A DNA stretch of 64,000 nucleotides, taken from Bacillota bacterium. GTDB taxonomy: Bacteria; Bacillota; UBA4882; UBA8346. The notes beneath the pieces are model-generated. The model worked only from the letters and a program-made list of their open reading frames with translations, made no database searches and had not been told where the DNA came from. The position numbers and the translations under genes were made by a program. Below, piece by piece: positions 16,796 through 25,427 of this stretch; positions within the stretch are counted from its first letter, which is position 1; each line of letters starts with the position of its first letter. Where the stretch lies: the NCBI GenBank assembly GCA_023426245.1, contig JAFABB010000006.1, positions 1 through 64,000 on the forward strand. Reading direction: 5' to 3'.

Positions 16796-16946
16796 CCGCC
16801 TAATCTCGATAAAACGTGTTTTCACGCTCAGAAAACGGGGGAACCAATCCTTGGGGGTGAATTAAGCTCACTTCACAATGAGCTTAAAGGGTGCTCTCTA
16901 ACCCTAACCCGTCAGCTAACCTCGTAGGCGCCGAAGAGAGGCAATG
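16796..16946 (+). ncRNA. c-di-AMP riboswitch (ydaO/yuaA class), copy 2
   Basis: Same conserved elements as copy 1: CGCCTAATCTC (16798 on), ACGGGGGAACCAATCC, GGGTGAATTAAGC and the CCCGTCAGCTAACCTCGTAG core, then GCGCCGAAGAGAGGCAATGG. The variable P2-P3 region is shorter and different from copy 1 while the ligand core is conserved, so both are likely functional. Confidence 0.95.
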
Positions 16947-16968
16947 GTTCAAATTAACTTTTTAAGTT

Positions 16969-17006
16969 AAAACTACACCATGGGACTCCTGGTTGTAGTT
17001 TTTTTG
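16969..17006 (+). terminator. Riboswitch-controlled terminator, copy 2
   Basis: AAAACTACACCA pairs with TGGTTGTAGTTTT (left arm from 16969, right arm from 16990) with one bulged base, followed by TTTTTTG. The bulge makes it slightly weaker than the perfect stem of copy 1. Confidence 0.8.
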
Positions 17007-17034
17007 TTGAGAAAATATCAATGAGGTGATCCGT

Positions 17035-18936
17035 ATGAGTTGGTTAAAAAGACTCTTAATTGGGAAGCCATTGGAGAACGAGGCGCTGAAGGATGAAAAG
17101 TATAGTGTTTTTTGGGGATTACCGATTTTAGCCAGCGACCCCATCTCATCGGTTGCTTATGCCACGGAAGAAATATTGTTGGTTTTAGTACCCGCTATTG
17201 GAGTGTTGGCTTTTCATCCGCTTACTTGGATATCCGGAGCCATTATACTGTTACTGGCGATATTGACTTTTTCATACCGGCAGACAATTCGGGCCTATCC
17301 CAACGGAGGGGGCGCTTACGTAGTTGCTTCCGATAATTTGGGTAAATATGCCGGAGTTGCGGCTGGTTCCGCCTTGGCCTTTGATTATATCTTAACGGTT
17401 GCCGTTAGTATTGCGGCGGGCACCGCAGCGATTACGGCTTTATTTCCTCCGCTGTATCACCACCGGGTGGCTATTTGTCTTGTATTGTTAGTCTTGTTGT
17501 TTATCGGAAACCTGCGGGGAATCCGGGAATCCTCCAAAATATTTGGATTACCGACCTATGCGTTTATTTTTTCGGTGATTTTTATGATTATTTACGGTAT
17601 CTTTAAAATTCGTTTCGGAGGCTATGTTCCGCCTCAGCCTGTAATTCATCTGAAACAAGCACTTGAACCCATCACGGTTTTGTTGATTATTCGAGCTTTT
17701 TCTTCAGGATGTACCGCACTTACCGGAGTTGAAGCTGTAAGTAATGCAGTTCCGAACTTCCGAGAACCATCCGTGAAGCATGCCCGTTCGGTCTTGTTAT
17801 TACTTTCATTTTTCGTATTTTTATTGTTTGTAGGGGTTTCTTTGCTGGCAAACCTCTATCATGTAGTTCCCGTTGAAGGCAAAACAGTTTTGTCGCAAAT
17901 TGCGGCGGAAATTTTCGGCAGTCATCATTGGTTTTACTATTTCTTCCAATTGGCAACCACCTTGATTTTGACTTTAGCTGCCAATACTGCATTTGCTGGA
18001 TTTCCATTATTATTTTCGGTGATGTCGCGTGATGGATATGCTCCCCGCCAATTGTCGTTCAGAGGCGAACGGTTGAGCTTTTCCAATGGCATTATTGTCT
18101 TAACGACGATTGCCGGTTTATTGTTAGTGGTGTTCAAAGGGGATACCCACCGGTTAATCCCTCTCTATGCGGTAGGAGTCTTTATTTCCTTTACCTTGTC
18201 CCAGTCGGGCATGTTCATTAAATGGTTACGCTCCAAGGAAAAAGGATGGGTTTTTAAGGCTATCGTTAATGGAACCGGTGCGCTGGTGACTCTAATCACG
18301 GTCATTATTATCGGCGCCACCAAGTTTATCCACGGAGCCTGGATTGTAATTTTGGTCATCCCGATTATCATGGCGGGAATGCTGAAAATAAAACGACATT
18401 ATACTGCTGTCGCTGAACAATTGCGACTGAAACCCGAAGAATTGGCGGCCCTGGATCTTTCAAAGGATATTTACCGGAATCATGTTATCGTTCCAATTGA
18501 AAGTGTTAATAAGGCCAGCGTCAGGGCTTTGCGTTATGCGAAAACCATCTCCGATAATGTGGTTGCTTTTAATATAGCCATCAACGAAGAATGTGAAAAC
18601 CGCTTTAAGGAAAAATGGAATCTTTTACACACCAATATTCCGTTGATTGTGAAATATTCTCCTTACCGGAAGGTTGTTTCGCCTCTAATTGAATTTATAG
18701 AGTCCTATGAAGAGCATAATTATCAAAGAGGCGACATGATAACCGTCATCTTGCCGCAATTTTCAGTTCAAGCATGGTGGCAAGTGTTTCTCCATAATCA
18801 AAGCCGTCTCTTCATTACCCGCGATTTATTAAAGCATAAACACATTGTTATCGCGACGATACCTTTACAACTTAAACAAGACCAAGCGGTTATTGAAAAA
18901 AAACGCAAAAATGAAATGGAACAAAATCGAAAATAG
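17035..18936 (+). CDS. kimA: KimA-type high-affinity potassium transporter, copy 2
   Basis: A 633-residue paralogue, the same length as copy 1, with the same GLPILASDPISSVAYATEE and YPNGGGAYVVAS motifs, 12 or so membrane helices and a cytoplasmic C-terminal domain. The start is ATG 17035, 8 nt after GAGG; GTG 17026 would lie on the ribosome site. The transmembrane part differs from copy 1 at many third positions and some residues, while the region from about 18500 to 18890 is nearly identical in DNA. It has its own promoter, riboswitch and terminator, so the two copies can respond separately to c-di-AMP. Confidence 0.93.
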   Translation: MSWLKRLLIGKPLENEALKDEKYSVFWGLPILASDPISSVAYATEEILLVLVPAIGVLAFHPLTWISGAIILLLAILTFSYRQTIRAYPNGGGAYVVASDNLGKYAGVAAGSALAFDYILTVAVSIAAGTAAITALFPPLYHHRVAICLVLLVLLFIGNLRGIRESSKIFGLPTYAFIFSVIFMIIYGIFKIRFGGYVPPQPVIHLKQALEPITVLLIIRAFSSGCTALTGVEAVSNAVPNFREPSVKHARSVLLLLSFFVFLLFVGVSLLANLYHVVPVEGKTVLSQIAAEIFGSHHWFYYFFQLATTLILTLAANTAFAGFPLLFSVMSRDGYAPRQLSFRGERLSFSNGIIVLTTIAGLLLVVFKGDTHRLIPLYAVGVFISFTLSQSGMFIKWLRSKEKGWVFKAIVNGTGALVTLITVIIIGATKFIHGAWIVILVIPIIMAGMLKIKRHYTAVAEQLRLKPEELAALDLSKDIYRNHVIVPIESVNKASVRALRYAKTISDNVVAFNIAINEECENRFKEKWNLLHTNIPLIVKYSPYRKVVSPLIEFIESYEEHNYQRGDMITVILPQFSVQAWWQVFLHNQSRLFITRDLLKHKHIVIATIPLQLKQDQAVIEKKRKNEMEQNRK

Positions 18937-18987
18937 AACACTATCATTATCAAAGAGGATCATTAAGCATCAAAATTCCTTCCTCGC

Positions 18988-19017
18988 TTGACAATTTTTG
19001 AATATTGGTGATATATT
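18988..19017 (+). promoter_or_regulatory. Promoter upstream of the homocysteine methyltransferase gene
   Basis: TTGACA (18988-18993), 18 bp, TATATT (19012-19017), about 130 bp before the start codon. The leader in between shows no riboswitch I recognise. Confidence 0.6.
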
Positions 19018-19143
19018 TAGAAGCACCAAAGGACCATGAATATTGTATGGCATGGATTTTAAAATACTTTGGAGATAGATTCTTTATTTGTTTCCTATAT
19101 ATTCACCAAGTTCACTATGTCGATTCTAAAGCGGGAGGCTCCG

Positions 19144-20457
19144 ATGATTCAAAAATTGCCGGATTTAAAGAAAGAAGTTTTACTTTGTGATGGTGCAATG
19201 GGTACCATGATCCAGAAGACTGAAGCGTTGAAACCAGGCCAGGCTCCTGAGCTAATGAATATAACCCACCCAGAGATTATAACGGACATTCATCGTTTTT
19301 ATATCGAAGCCGGTTCGCAATATATAGGTTCCAATACTTTTGGCGGCAATCGCATCAAGCTCGAAAATCATGATATAACTGGAGATACTGTAAGAAACGT
19401 CAATTTTGCGGGAGTCCAAATAGCCAAAAACGCTGCGCTTTCAAGCGGGGCTTTGGTAGCAGCATCCCTTGGTCCAACCGGCAAAATGCTGGAACCATTG
19501 GGCGATTTATCCTTTGATGCGGCCTTTACTGCTTTTCGCGAACAGTGCGGAATTTTCGCGGAAGCCGGAGCCGACATTGTCACTATTGAAACGATGAGCG
19601 ATCTTCAAGAAACAAAGGCTGCCATTTTAGCTGCATTAGAAGTTAATCTGCCGGTGATGGCAACTGTCAGTTTCATGGAAAATGGGCGACTGTTGACCGG
19701 GCCATCTCCGGAGATGGTAGCAGCGACCTTATCGGGGTTTCCATTAATAGCTTTAGGGACCAATTGTGGTTTATCTGCCCATTTATTAAAACCCCTCGTT
19801 CAAAAACTTGTTGCTTACTCCAAAAAATCTTTGATTGTTCAGCCCAATGCTGGAAAACCATCATTAAACGGTAGTGAAACCGTCTACCAGGAATCCCCCT
19901 CTGAATTTGCCGAAGCCAGTTTGGAATTAGTCCGACTGGGAGTTCGTATTATTGGCGGTTGCTGCGGGACAACACCGGAACATATCAGGTTATTGAGAAA
20001 GTTATTGGATCAAATTGAGATTAATTCTATATCTTCTGGGACTGAAGATTATTTAGTAGGGAAAAGCACTCTCATGGATACGGTTGCAATCAATAATCCA
20101 GCTTCTATCTGGAAACTCAACTTAGGACCTAACGAACCTTTATGGCGGGAAATTTGTAAAGGGAACTCCGATCCTTTGATTGATCAATTATTGGAGATTG
20201 ACTCCGAGCAGTTCAGTCTTATCGAAATCGATGGAATTGCTTTAAACCACCAAGATATAGAGAGTTTTCAAAGTTTGGTCAGTGCCGTATCAACCTATTG
20301 GCCACATCCGATTGGCGCCAAACTAACTTCGGAACCATTGATTAAAGCTTTGTTGATAGGAAACAGCGGTCGCTCATATGTAATTCCTCCCTTCAAAAAT
20401 ACTGCTCTTATTGAGAGTATTTTAAAGTATGGCGGTTATCATCACTCCGGGAACTAA
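19144..20457 (+). CDS. MetH-like homocysteine S-methyltransferase, shortened
   Basis: A 437-residue protein. Residues 1-305 are a homocysteine-binding methyltransferase domain as in MetH (CDGAMGTMIQ near the start; zinc ligands in TNCG and the GGCCGTTPEHI pair). The remaining ~130 residues look like a shortened, degenerate piece of the following folate-binding domain (a DG.ALNHQDIES...PIGAKL pattern). The cobalamin-binding and activation domains of full MetH (about 1,200 residues) are absent. It should move a methyl group to homocysteine; the donor is unclear. The start at ATG 19144 has GGGAGG close upstream; the frame extends upstream without a better site. Confidence 0.82.
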   Translation: MIQKLPDLKKEVLLCDGAMGTMIQKTEALKPGQAPELMNITHPEIITDIHRFYIEAGSQYIGSNTFGGNRIKLENHDITGDTVRNVNFAGVQIAKNAALSSGALVAASLGPTGKMLEPLGDLSFDAAFTAFREQCGIFAEAGADIVTIETMSDLQETKAAILAALEVNLPVMATVSFMENGRLLTGPSPEMVAATLSGFPLIALGTNCGLSAHLLKPLVQKLVAYSKKSLIVQPNAGKPSLNGSETVYQESPSEFAEASLELVRLGVRIIGGCCGTTPEHIRLLRKLLDQIEINSISSGTEDYLVGKSTLMDTVAINNPASIWKLNLGPNEPLWREICKGNSDPLIDQLLEIDSEQFSLIEIDGIALNHQDIESFQSLVSAVSTYWPHPIGAKLTSEPLIKALLIGNSGRSYVIPPFKNTALIESILKYGGYHHSGN

Positions 20458-20484
20458 ACCTTTTATTGCGATGAATTAAAGAAG

Positions 20485-20520
20485 CCCCCTCAGCCCATCA
20501 GAGCCGAGGGGATTTTTTTA
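20485..20520 (+). terminator. Rho-independent terminator
   Basis: CCCCTC (20486-20491) pairs with GAGGGG (20506-20511), followed by ATTTTTTTATC. It ends the methyltransferase transcript. The rest of the gap to 20761 shows nothing I recognise. Confidence 0.75.
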
Positions 20521-20761
20521 TCTTTTTTGTCAATAATATTTTTGCAACCAAGCATAAATCAGGTCCCTCTGGAACAAAATATGATAAGACTACCTAAAAG
20601 ATGTTTGACTTGAGAGCCGGGAAGGCCAGGAAAGCTCGTTAACTTGGCTATCATTTAGAACAGCTCGTTCGATGTCGGAGTATATTTTGATTTTCCGGAA
20701 TGGATGGCTCGTCAATCATGAAGGTGCGTGCCATTAAGGTTATTTTGGAGGAGGGAAAACA

Positions 20762-21871
20762 ATGGCTAAAAATGCTTTCGCAATGAATGCGCATATCGGT
20801 GAAGAATTTTCCAATAATCATTCGTTACAAAAGCTAAAACCCCGTTATACAGAAGCGGAGAATGAGATGCTTTTCGAATCGTGGTGGGACCCCCAACAAC
20901 GAAGAGAATTAGTGGGTAAACTTGGGCGAAAGATGAGCGCCCTTCGCAGTCAATTTTGCCGTTTGTTAAAGGAAAAAAAACTTACCAACCAGGACTATTA
21001 TAATATTATGCAGTCCAAATATACAAATGGTTGTGGTTTTGTACCACGAAAACGGAGTCGTGAACTTAAAGACATCGATCGGACTATATTGGAAACTTTT
21101 TGCCGACATCAAGCTTTGGGTAATTCAAGGGCTCAGGCTTGTGAAGAATTGCAACAAAAGTTGGGTGCAATCTTTTCTGCAGCGGCATTAAAATTACGAT
21201 TTTACCGACTGGTTAAGCGTTTTCGCTATAATGATAACGATTTATTGAATATTGGAAAAGAGTTGCTTGGTGAAAACAATATCCATGCAGTACAATCAAA
21301 AATTGGGGTTCACTCCTATCAGAAAACAATATCTGTGAATGAAAAAGTCCAAAATGAAAGGATCCAACCGGACCCGATTTGTATCAATCGTTCGGTGGTA
21401 ATGGATAAGGATAATAATGGCTCCGACTCCGGAAATATTTCAAAACAGAATTCGGATAACTCCATTTTTTATCAAATATCGGCACTACCCGGAACGATTA
21501 AACATTTGGAAGAACGTTTATTGACGATTGAACAAAACCAACGTCACCAGCTGGATTTGCGAGGTTTTATTGAACATTTGTTATCGGTTGAACGGGATAT
21601 CAAACGGGAAGATAAATTTATGGAAGAGATTCAACTCTTAATGGATGAAAATGAGTCTATAAAAAGTATGCTGGCAAAGGATTCTGAGCGGCTAAAAAGC
21701 CGCGAAGAAGAACTGGCCAGTGTCTATAAAATGCTTAACACGACTTTATCGGATTTCATGCGTTTGGAAAGTGTATCAAAATTGGCATCACTCGGAGACT
21801 TTATGCATCGTTTGGAAATTACAGTGGATCAATTTGGTAATGTATTAAAGAGCCGGCGGCTTAATACTTAA
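20762..21871 (+). CDS. SANT/Myb-like DNA-binding protein with C-terminal coiled coil
   Basis: A 369-residue protein I cannot assign to a named gene. Residues 27-75 (PRYTEAENEMLFESW...GRKMSALRSQFCRLLKEK) look like a SANT/Myb helix-turn-helix of the kind found in sporulation regulators such as RsfA. A second, similar segment spans 98-157. A polar linker follows, and residues 240-365 are predicted coiled coil (heptad-like Leu, Ile and Met with many Glu, Lys and Gln). This would suit a dimeric regulator or chromosome-associated protein. A strong GGAGGAGGG site precedes ATG 20762. It is monocistronic, between a terminator and the tRNA-Pro gene. Confidence 0.6.
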   Translation: MAKNAFAMNAHIGEEFSNNHSLQKLKPRYTEAENEMLFESWWDPQQRRELVGKLGRKMSALRSQFCRLLKEKKLTNQDYYNIMQSKYTNGCGFVPRKRSRELKDIDRTILETFCRHQALGNSRAQACEELQQKLGAIFSAAALKLRFYRLVKRFRYNDNDLLNIGKELLGENNIHAVQSKIGVHSYQKTISVNEKVQNERIQPDPICINRSVVMDKDNNGSDSGNISKQNSDNSIFYQISALPGTIKHLEERLLTIEQNQRHQLDLRGFIEHLLSVERDIKREDKFMEEIQLLMDENESIKSMLAKDSERLKSREEELASVYKMLNTTLSDFMRLESVSKLASLGDFMHRLEITVDQFGNVLKSRRLNT

Positions 21872-21926
21872 TACTCTGAGTATATTTATTTAAATATCGA
21901 TTCCGGGTGAATTCCTTAAATAATGC

Positions 21927-21955
21927 TTGACGACTTACCTTGAAGATGATAAAAT
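21927..21955 (+). promoter_or_regulatory. Promoter of tRNA-Pro
   Basis: TTGACG (21927-21932), 17 bp, TAAAAT (21950-21955), 20 bp before the mature tRNA 5' end. Confidence 0.75.
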
Positions 21956-21975
21956 AATCAATGTCGCTTAGAGAA

Positions 21976-22052
21976 CGGGCAGTAGCGCAGCTTGGTAGCG
22001 CACCACCTTGGGGTGGTGGGGGCCGTGGGTTCAAATCCCGCCTGCCCGACCA
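21976..22052 (+). tRNA. tRNA-Pro (anticodon GGG), CCA encoded
   Basis: A full cloverleaf. The acceptor CGGGCAG (21976-21982) pairs with CTGCCCG (22042-22048), with discriminator A and an encoded CCA. The D-arm stem is GCGC/GCGC. The anticodon stem CCACC/GGTGG has loop TTGGGGT, giving GGG. The T arm GTGGG/CCCGC has loop TTCAAAT. Confidence 0.96.
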
Positions 22053-22062
22053 TTTAAAAGTT

Positions 22063-22101
22063 AGTAGTTTCGTTGGCCTAAAACCATGAAACTACTTTTT
22101 T
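22063..22101 (+). terminator. Terminator of tRNA-Pro
   Basis: AGTAGTTTC (22063-22071) pairs with GAAACTACT (22088-22096), followed by TTTTTATT. Confidence 0.8.
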
Positions 22102-22203
22102 ATTACCTTTTATTCGGATTGTGCTTGGAATATTGAAGGAAAAATGATAATTGAATTGAAATATTAATAATATGTTTAAATATTTCTAAAGGGGAGATTG
22201 GTA

Positions 22204-23667
22204 TTGAATCGACACTTCGGGCAAACTCAATCCCGCTTTTTTATATTTTCTTTCATTGCATTGTTATTGATCGGCAGTTCTTATTCGACAGTGTTTTCTA
22301 GCGGTGCTTTAATGGCAAGTGTTAATCAAGGTGAATTTTTGGATTTAAATTCCTTAAATACCCAATGGCTAAATGTTAACGGGCATCTGAATGCAATATC
22401 ATTGACCGATGGCAAAATTGTTATTTTTGAACTTCAGGACGATATGTGCAGTTGGGTAAAAACACAGCAGTTGGCAGCGGATGATAATATTGCGTTTACT
22501 ACTTTTCAGGTTAAAGATATCAACCAGGATGGTGTGGCTGAAGTCATTGCCGGAACGATGGAACCTGGATTTATTTACATTTATAAATTGTCAAACGGGA
22601 AATGGGAGCTATTTAATTCCGGCAAATACGTATGGTCAACAGTAACTTATATTGCAGTTGGTAATTTTAGCGGCAGCCCAGGAAAGGATATCCTGGTTCA
22701 AAATCAGGAAGGCTCGTTGTTTCTTCTAAAGCTTGGTGAGAAATCCTTAGACTTGGTATGGAAGAGCCCTACCAATTGGCGCCCGATAAGCTCGGGTTAT
22801 ATAACCGATATTGATCGAGATACCAAAGAAGAAATTATCGTCGCCTATAAGGCGGGGGGTATCGGTATCATTAAACTCGATAGCAATTCTGCGGTTTCTG
22901 TCTGGGAAAATTACCCCTGGGGAAAAGTGATGGCTGTAACCTCCGGAGATTTAGATCGTGAAGGGCAAAATGATGTTTTGATCAGCACTTCCCAAAAGGT
23001 CATCTATGATCTGGGCTGGAATCCCGAAAAAGGATATCAATTTAAAAAGCAGTGGACAGATCTGGATTTTATTGCAGAAAAACTATCTTTTTTTGTCAGT
23101 CGTGGACAAAGCCGCCTCTTGGCTTCGGATACAGCGGGAAGAACGCACTTGTTACAGTATGCTCCAAAGAATCAAACCTGGCTGGAGGATTATACCGCAT
23201 TGACCGGGCGGATCAGCCAAATCATAGAATTTGATGATGATATTGGAAGTTTCCTGTTATGGGGCTTTAATCGCAAATTAATCAATATGCAGATATTTTC
23301 TACCGATGAACTTCGAATGCATTACCAACAATCGGATTATCCTCTTTCACCAGTTGCTGTATTCAAAAAAGATACTCTATATGTTGCTCCAAGAGGGTTA
23401 CAAAACATTCCGGATTTAAAAATAACTTACCGGAATACCAAAACTGCTTATACGATAACGCGGGGTAATCAAGTTATCGAGATAACTAAGAAAAATTTAT
23501 CGATTAAAATCAACGGGATTCAGGCTATAAATAGTGATCTGCCGATTGTAGTGGAAGGCGACTTGTTTTTACCTTTAAGCATCTATGCTGATTTATTCAA
23601 ATTAGATTTGACTTTGGATATATCTCAAAAAATGGTTTTGATCAGTGAGGAAACGAATAATGGATAA
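22204..23667 (+). CDS. Exported FG-GAP/VCBS-like repeat protein
   Basis: A 487-residue protein with an N-terminal signal or anchor segment (about residues 8-33, FFIFSFIALLLIGSSYS). The middle has at least three calcium-type loops of FG-GAP beta-propeller repeats: DINQDGVAEVIAGT, DIDRDTKEEIIVAY and DLDREGQNDVLIST, spaced by about 60-100 residues. The last ~80 residues resemble the copper-amine-oxidase N-terminal-like domain found on Bacillota wall proteins (INSDLPIVVEGDLFLPLSIY). The start is TTG 22204, 7 nt after GGGGAG; the TTG at 22198 is too close to that site. Probably a surface or periplasmic binding protein of unknown ligand. Confidence 0.75.
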   Translation: MNRHFGQTQSRFFIFSFIALLLIGSSYSTVFSSGALMASVNQGEFLDLNSLNTQWLNVNGHLNAISLTDGKIVIFELQDDMCSWVKTQQLAADDNIAFTTFQVKDINQDGVAEVIAGTMEPGFIYIYKLSNGKWELFNSGKYVWSTVTYIAVGNFSGSPGKDILVQNQEGSLFLLKLGEKSLDLVWKSPTNWRPISSGYITDIDRDTKEEIIVAYKAGGIGIIKLDSNSAVSVWENYPWGKVMAVTSGDLDREGQNDVLISTSQKVIYDLGWNPEKGYQFKKQWTDLDFIAEKLSFFVSRGQSRLLASDTAGRTHLLQYAPKNQTWLEDYTALTGRISQIIEFDDDIGSFLLWGFNRKLINMQIFSTDELRMHYQQSDYPLSPVAVFKKDTLYVAPRGLQNIPDLKITYRNTKTAYTITRGNQVIEITKKNLSIKINGIQAINSDLPIVVEGDLFLPLSIYADLFKLDLTLDISQKMVLISEETNNG

Positions 23668-23762
23668 CTCTTTTTTTGTTATAGTGATAAAGTGAATCTA
23701 TCTTAAAGTCATATTTACCCGTTAACTGCCATACATTGTACTAATATGGGAGGTGTGAACGG

Positions 23763-24164
23763 ATGGATATCGACCGAGAGGAAACCTTATTTCCGGTCGG
23801 AGCGGTAATTTATGGAAGTTTAGCTGCTTTTTTGATGGCATCAATCCTGACAACATTTACAGCCGTTTTTACTGAAATAGGATGGACCGGAACGGTTTCG
23901 TGGCCTAATAATAGTTTATATTTGCTGCTTTTTTTCGTTTCGGTTGTTTTCGGTTCGATTATGGCGGGATGGAGGAGCAAACAAAAGGGATGGGCTGTGG
24001 GAATTGGAGTTGCAGTCGTCATTTCTTTTTTATGGTTGATTTTGGGTGTTTGTTTTCATCAATCCATTCATGTAGGAATTTACTTGTTAAAAAGTCTAAT
24101 TTCCATTATTATCGGAACTTTTGGCGGTATTATCGGTGTCAATGTTTCGGGAGGGAAAGGATAA
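23763..24164 (+). CDS. Small four-helix membrane protein (TIGR04086/YrzE-like)
   Basis: A 133-residue protein with about four transmembrane helices (near residues 12-36, 50-67, 75-98 and 103-126) separated by short loops. Topology, length and the GAVIYGSLAAF and KSLISIIIGTFGGIIG stretches fit the TIGR04086 (YrzE-like) membrane protein family of Bacillota, whose function is unknown. GGGAGGTG precedes ATG 23763. It sits between the FG-GAP gene and tRNA-Trp. Confidence 0.72.
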   Translation: MDIDREETLFPVGAVIYGSLAAFLMASILTTFTAVFTEIGWTGTVSWPNNSLYLLLFFVSVVFGSIMAGWRSKQKGWAVGIGVAVVISFLWLILGVCFHQSIHVGIYLLKSLISIIIGTFGGIIGVNVSGGKG

Positions 24165-24192
24165 AATTGGTTTACGATTAACAAAATTGAAA

Positions 24193-24221
24193 TTGACAAA
24201 ACAGAGTATATTCGCTATACT
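24193..24221 (+). promoter_or_regulatory. Promoter of tRNA-Trp
   Basis: TTGACA (24193-24198), 17 bp, TATACT (24216-24221), 17 bp before the mature tRNA. Confidence 0.85.
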
Positions 24222-24238
24222 ATATAAGGAATTAAAAC

Positions 24239-24314
<76 letters not shown>

Positions 24315-24323
24315 GTATTATGT

Positions 24324-24345
24324 CGGTTAATAACCGCTTTTTTTT
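24324..24345 (+). terminator. Short terminator after tRNA-Trp
   Basis: CGGTT (24324-24328) pairs with AACCG (24332-24336) around a 3-nt loop, followed by C and seven Ts. The stem is short but the T tract is strong. Confidence 0.55.
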
Positions 24346-24391
24346 ATACCTAAATTTAATGGAAAATCAAACCATCACGGAGGCGCTTTAA

Positions 24392-24967
24392 ATGGCTGAC
24401 AACTTAGTACCTGTAGGAATTTCCAACCGTCATGTTCATCTTTCTCAGGCTGATCTGGAGGCTCTTTTTGGTACAGGACATCAACTTACACCGACCAAAA
24501 ATCTTTCTCAACCCGGACAATTTGCCTGTGAAGAAACGGTTAATCTGATTGGACCCAAGGGAACTCTTTCAAAAGTAAGAATATTGGGTCCGGTTCGAAA
24601 AGCAACTCAGGTTGAAATTTCAAGGACGGATAGCTTTCCTTTAGGAGTAACTGCTCCTGTTAGGGACTCCGGTTCAATTGCCGGTTCGGCCAGTATCACA
24701 GTTGAGGGACCGAAAGGACGAATTGAAATTAAAGAAGGAGTCATTATTGCACTGCGGCATCTTCATTTGCATACTGATGAGGCTAAAGAACTTGGCTTAA
24801 ATGATAAAGACTGCATTTCGGTAAAGTTTGACGGAGAGCGGTCCATATTATTCAACAACGTATTGGTTAGAGTTAGCCCCAATTTCGCAAAAGATATGCA
24901 CTTGGATACTGACGAAGCCAATGCAGCCGGTTTAAAAAATGGGGATTTGGGTACCATTATAAAATAA
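24392..24967 (+). CDS. pduL: Phosphate propanoyl/acetyltransferase PduL
   Basis: A 191-residue PduL-type phosphotransacylase, which converts propionyl- or acetyl-CoA plus phosphate to acyl phosphate and CoA. The zinc-binding His motifs of the family are present: SNRHVHLS (residues 12-19), RHLHLHTDEA (about 122-131) and DMHLDTDEAN. The usual duplicated beta-barrel halves are complete. There is no N-terminal encapsulation peptide and no microcompartment shell gene nearby, so it is likely a housekeeping enzyme for acetate or propionate formation with ATP gain. ATG 24392 follows GGAGGCG. Confidence 0.93.
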   Translation: MADNLVPVGISNRHVHLSQADLEALFGTGHQLTPTKNLSQPGQFACEETVNLIGPKGTLSKVRILGPVRKATQVEISRTDSFPLGVTAPVRDSGSIAGSASITVEGPKGRIEIKEGVIIALRHLHLHTDEAKELGLNDKDCISVKFDGERSILFNNVLVRVSPNFAKDMHLDTDEANAAGLKNGDLGTIIK

Positions 24968-25015
24968 ATGGTATTGAGTTTTAATTATTCGTTCTATTTT
25001 AATGTGGTGATAATC

Positions 25016-25240
25016 ATGCCAATTTATGAATTTAAATGTCTAGCTTGCAATCATGAATTTGAAGAGCTGTGTCGAACCGGGGAAAATGCTCCCTGCCCGA
25101 AATGTTCTTCAACAGAGACCAAAAGGAAACTCTCGCTCTTTTCTGCGAAAAGTGTTGGCAACAACGGTTCAACAACCATAGGTGGTTCGACTCACTCTTG
25201 TGGTTCATGCCATGGAGGAAGTTGTGGGACATGCCATTGA
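25016..25240 (+). CDS. FmdB-family small zinc-ribbon protein
   Basis: A 74-residue protein beginning MPIYEFKCLACNHEFEELC, the standard FmdB start. CLAC and CPKC form a four-cysteine zinc ribbon (residues 8-11 and 26-29). The tail is Gly/Ser/Cys/His rich (CGSCHGGSCGTCH) and may bind more metal. FmdB proteins were once proposed as regulators but have no settled function. The start at ATG 25016 follows GTGGTGA; the earlier ATG at 24968 abuts the pduL stop and does not match the family N-terminus. Confidence 0.85.
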   Translation: MPIYEFKCLACNHEFEELCRTGENAPCPKCSSTETKRKLSLFSAKSVGNNGSTTIGGSTHSCGSCHGGSCGTCH

Positions 25241-25343
25241 TGATTAATAATCAGTTTTATGTTGCAAGAGGTTAGCTTTTGTTTCAAATGTTCCATTTTA
25301 TCTATCCATTGTTGATTTATTGAAAAAGAATTTAAGATGTATT

Positions 25344-25372
25344 ATTGTCTGATATAATTACTTGTGGTATAT
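25344..25372 (+). promoter_or_regulatory. Promoter of ilvC
   Basis: TTGTCT (25344-25349), 17 bp, TATATT (25367-25372). The ~55-nt leader shows no T-box or other attenuator. Confidence 0.5.
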
Positions 25373-25427
25373 TATATATTAATTTATTTTGGATTGATCG
25401 AGAAGAGTATAGCAGGAGGTAGGTAGG

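Noticed and set aside
14240..18936. Tandem kimA units as an assembly duplication
   Set aside because: The 5' two thirds of the genes, the riboswitch peripheries and the terminators differ clearly, so these are real paralogues; only the 3' ends are near-identical.
20658..20671. Possible LexA box GAACAGCTCGTTCG upstream of the SANT-like gene
   Set aside because: The half-sites are separated by five bases, not the four required, and there is no matching promoter.
24392..24967. Bacterial microcompartment locus around pduL
   Set aside because: No shell protein, aldehyde dehydrogenase or encapsulation peptide is present near the gene.
25241..25427. T-box or other amino-acid riboswitch before ilvC
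   Set aside because: No T-box sequence, specifier hairpin or terminator is visible in the short leader.
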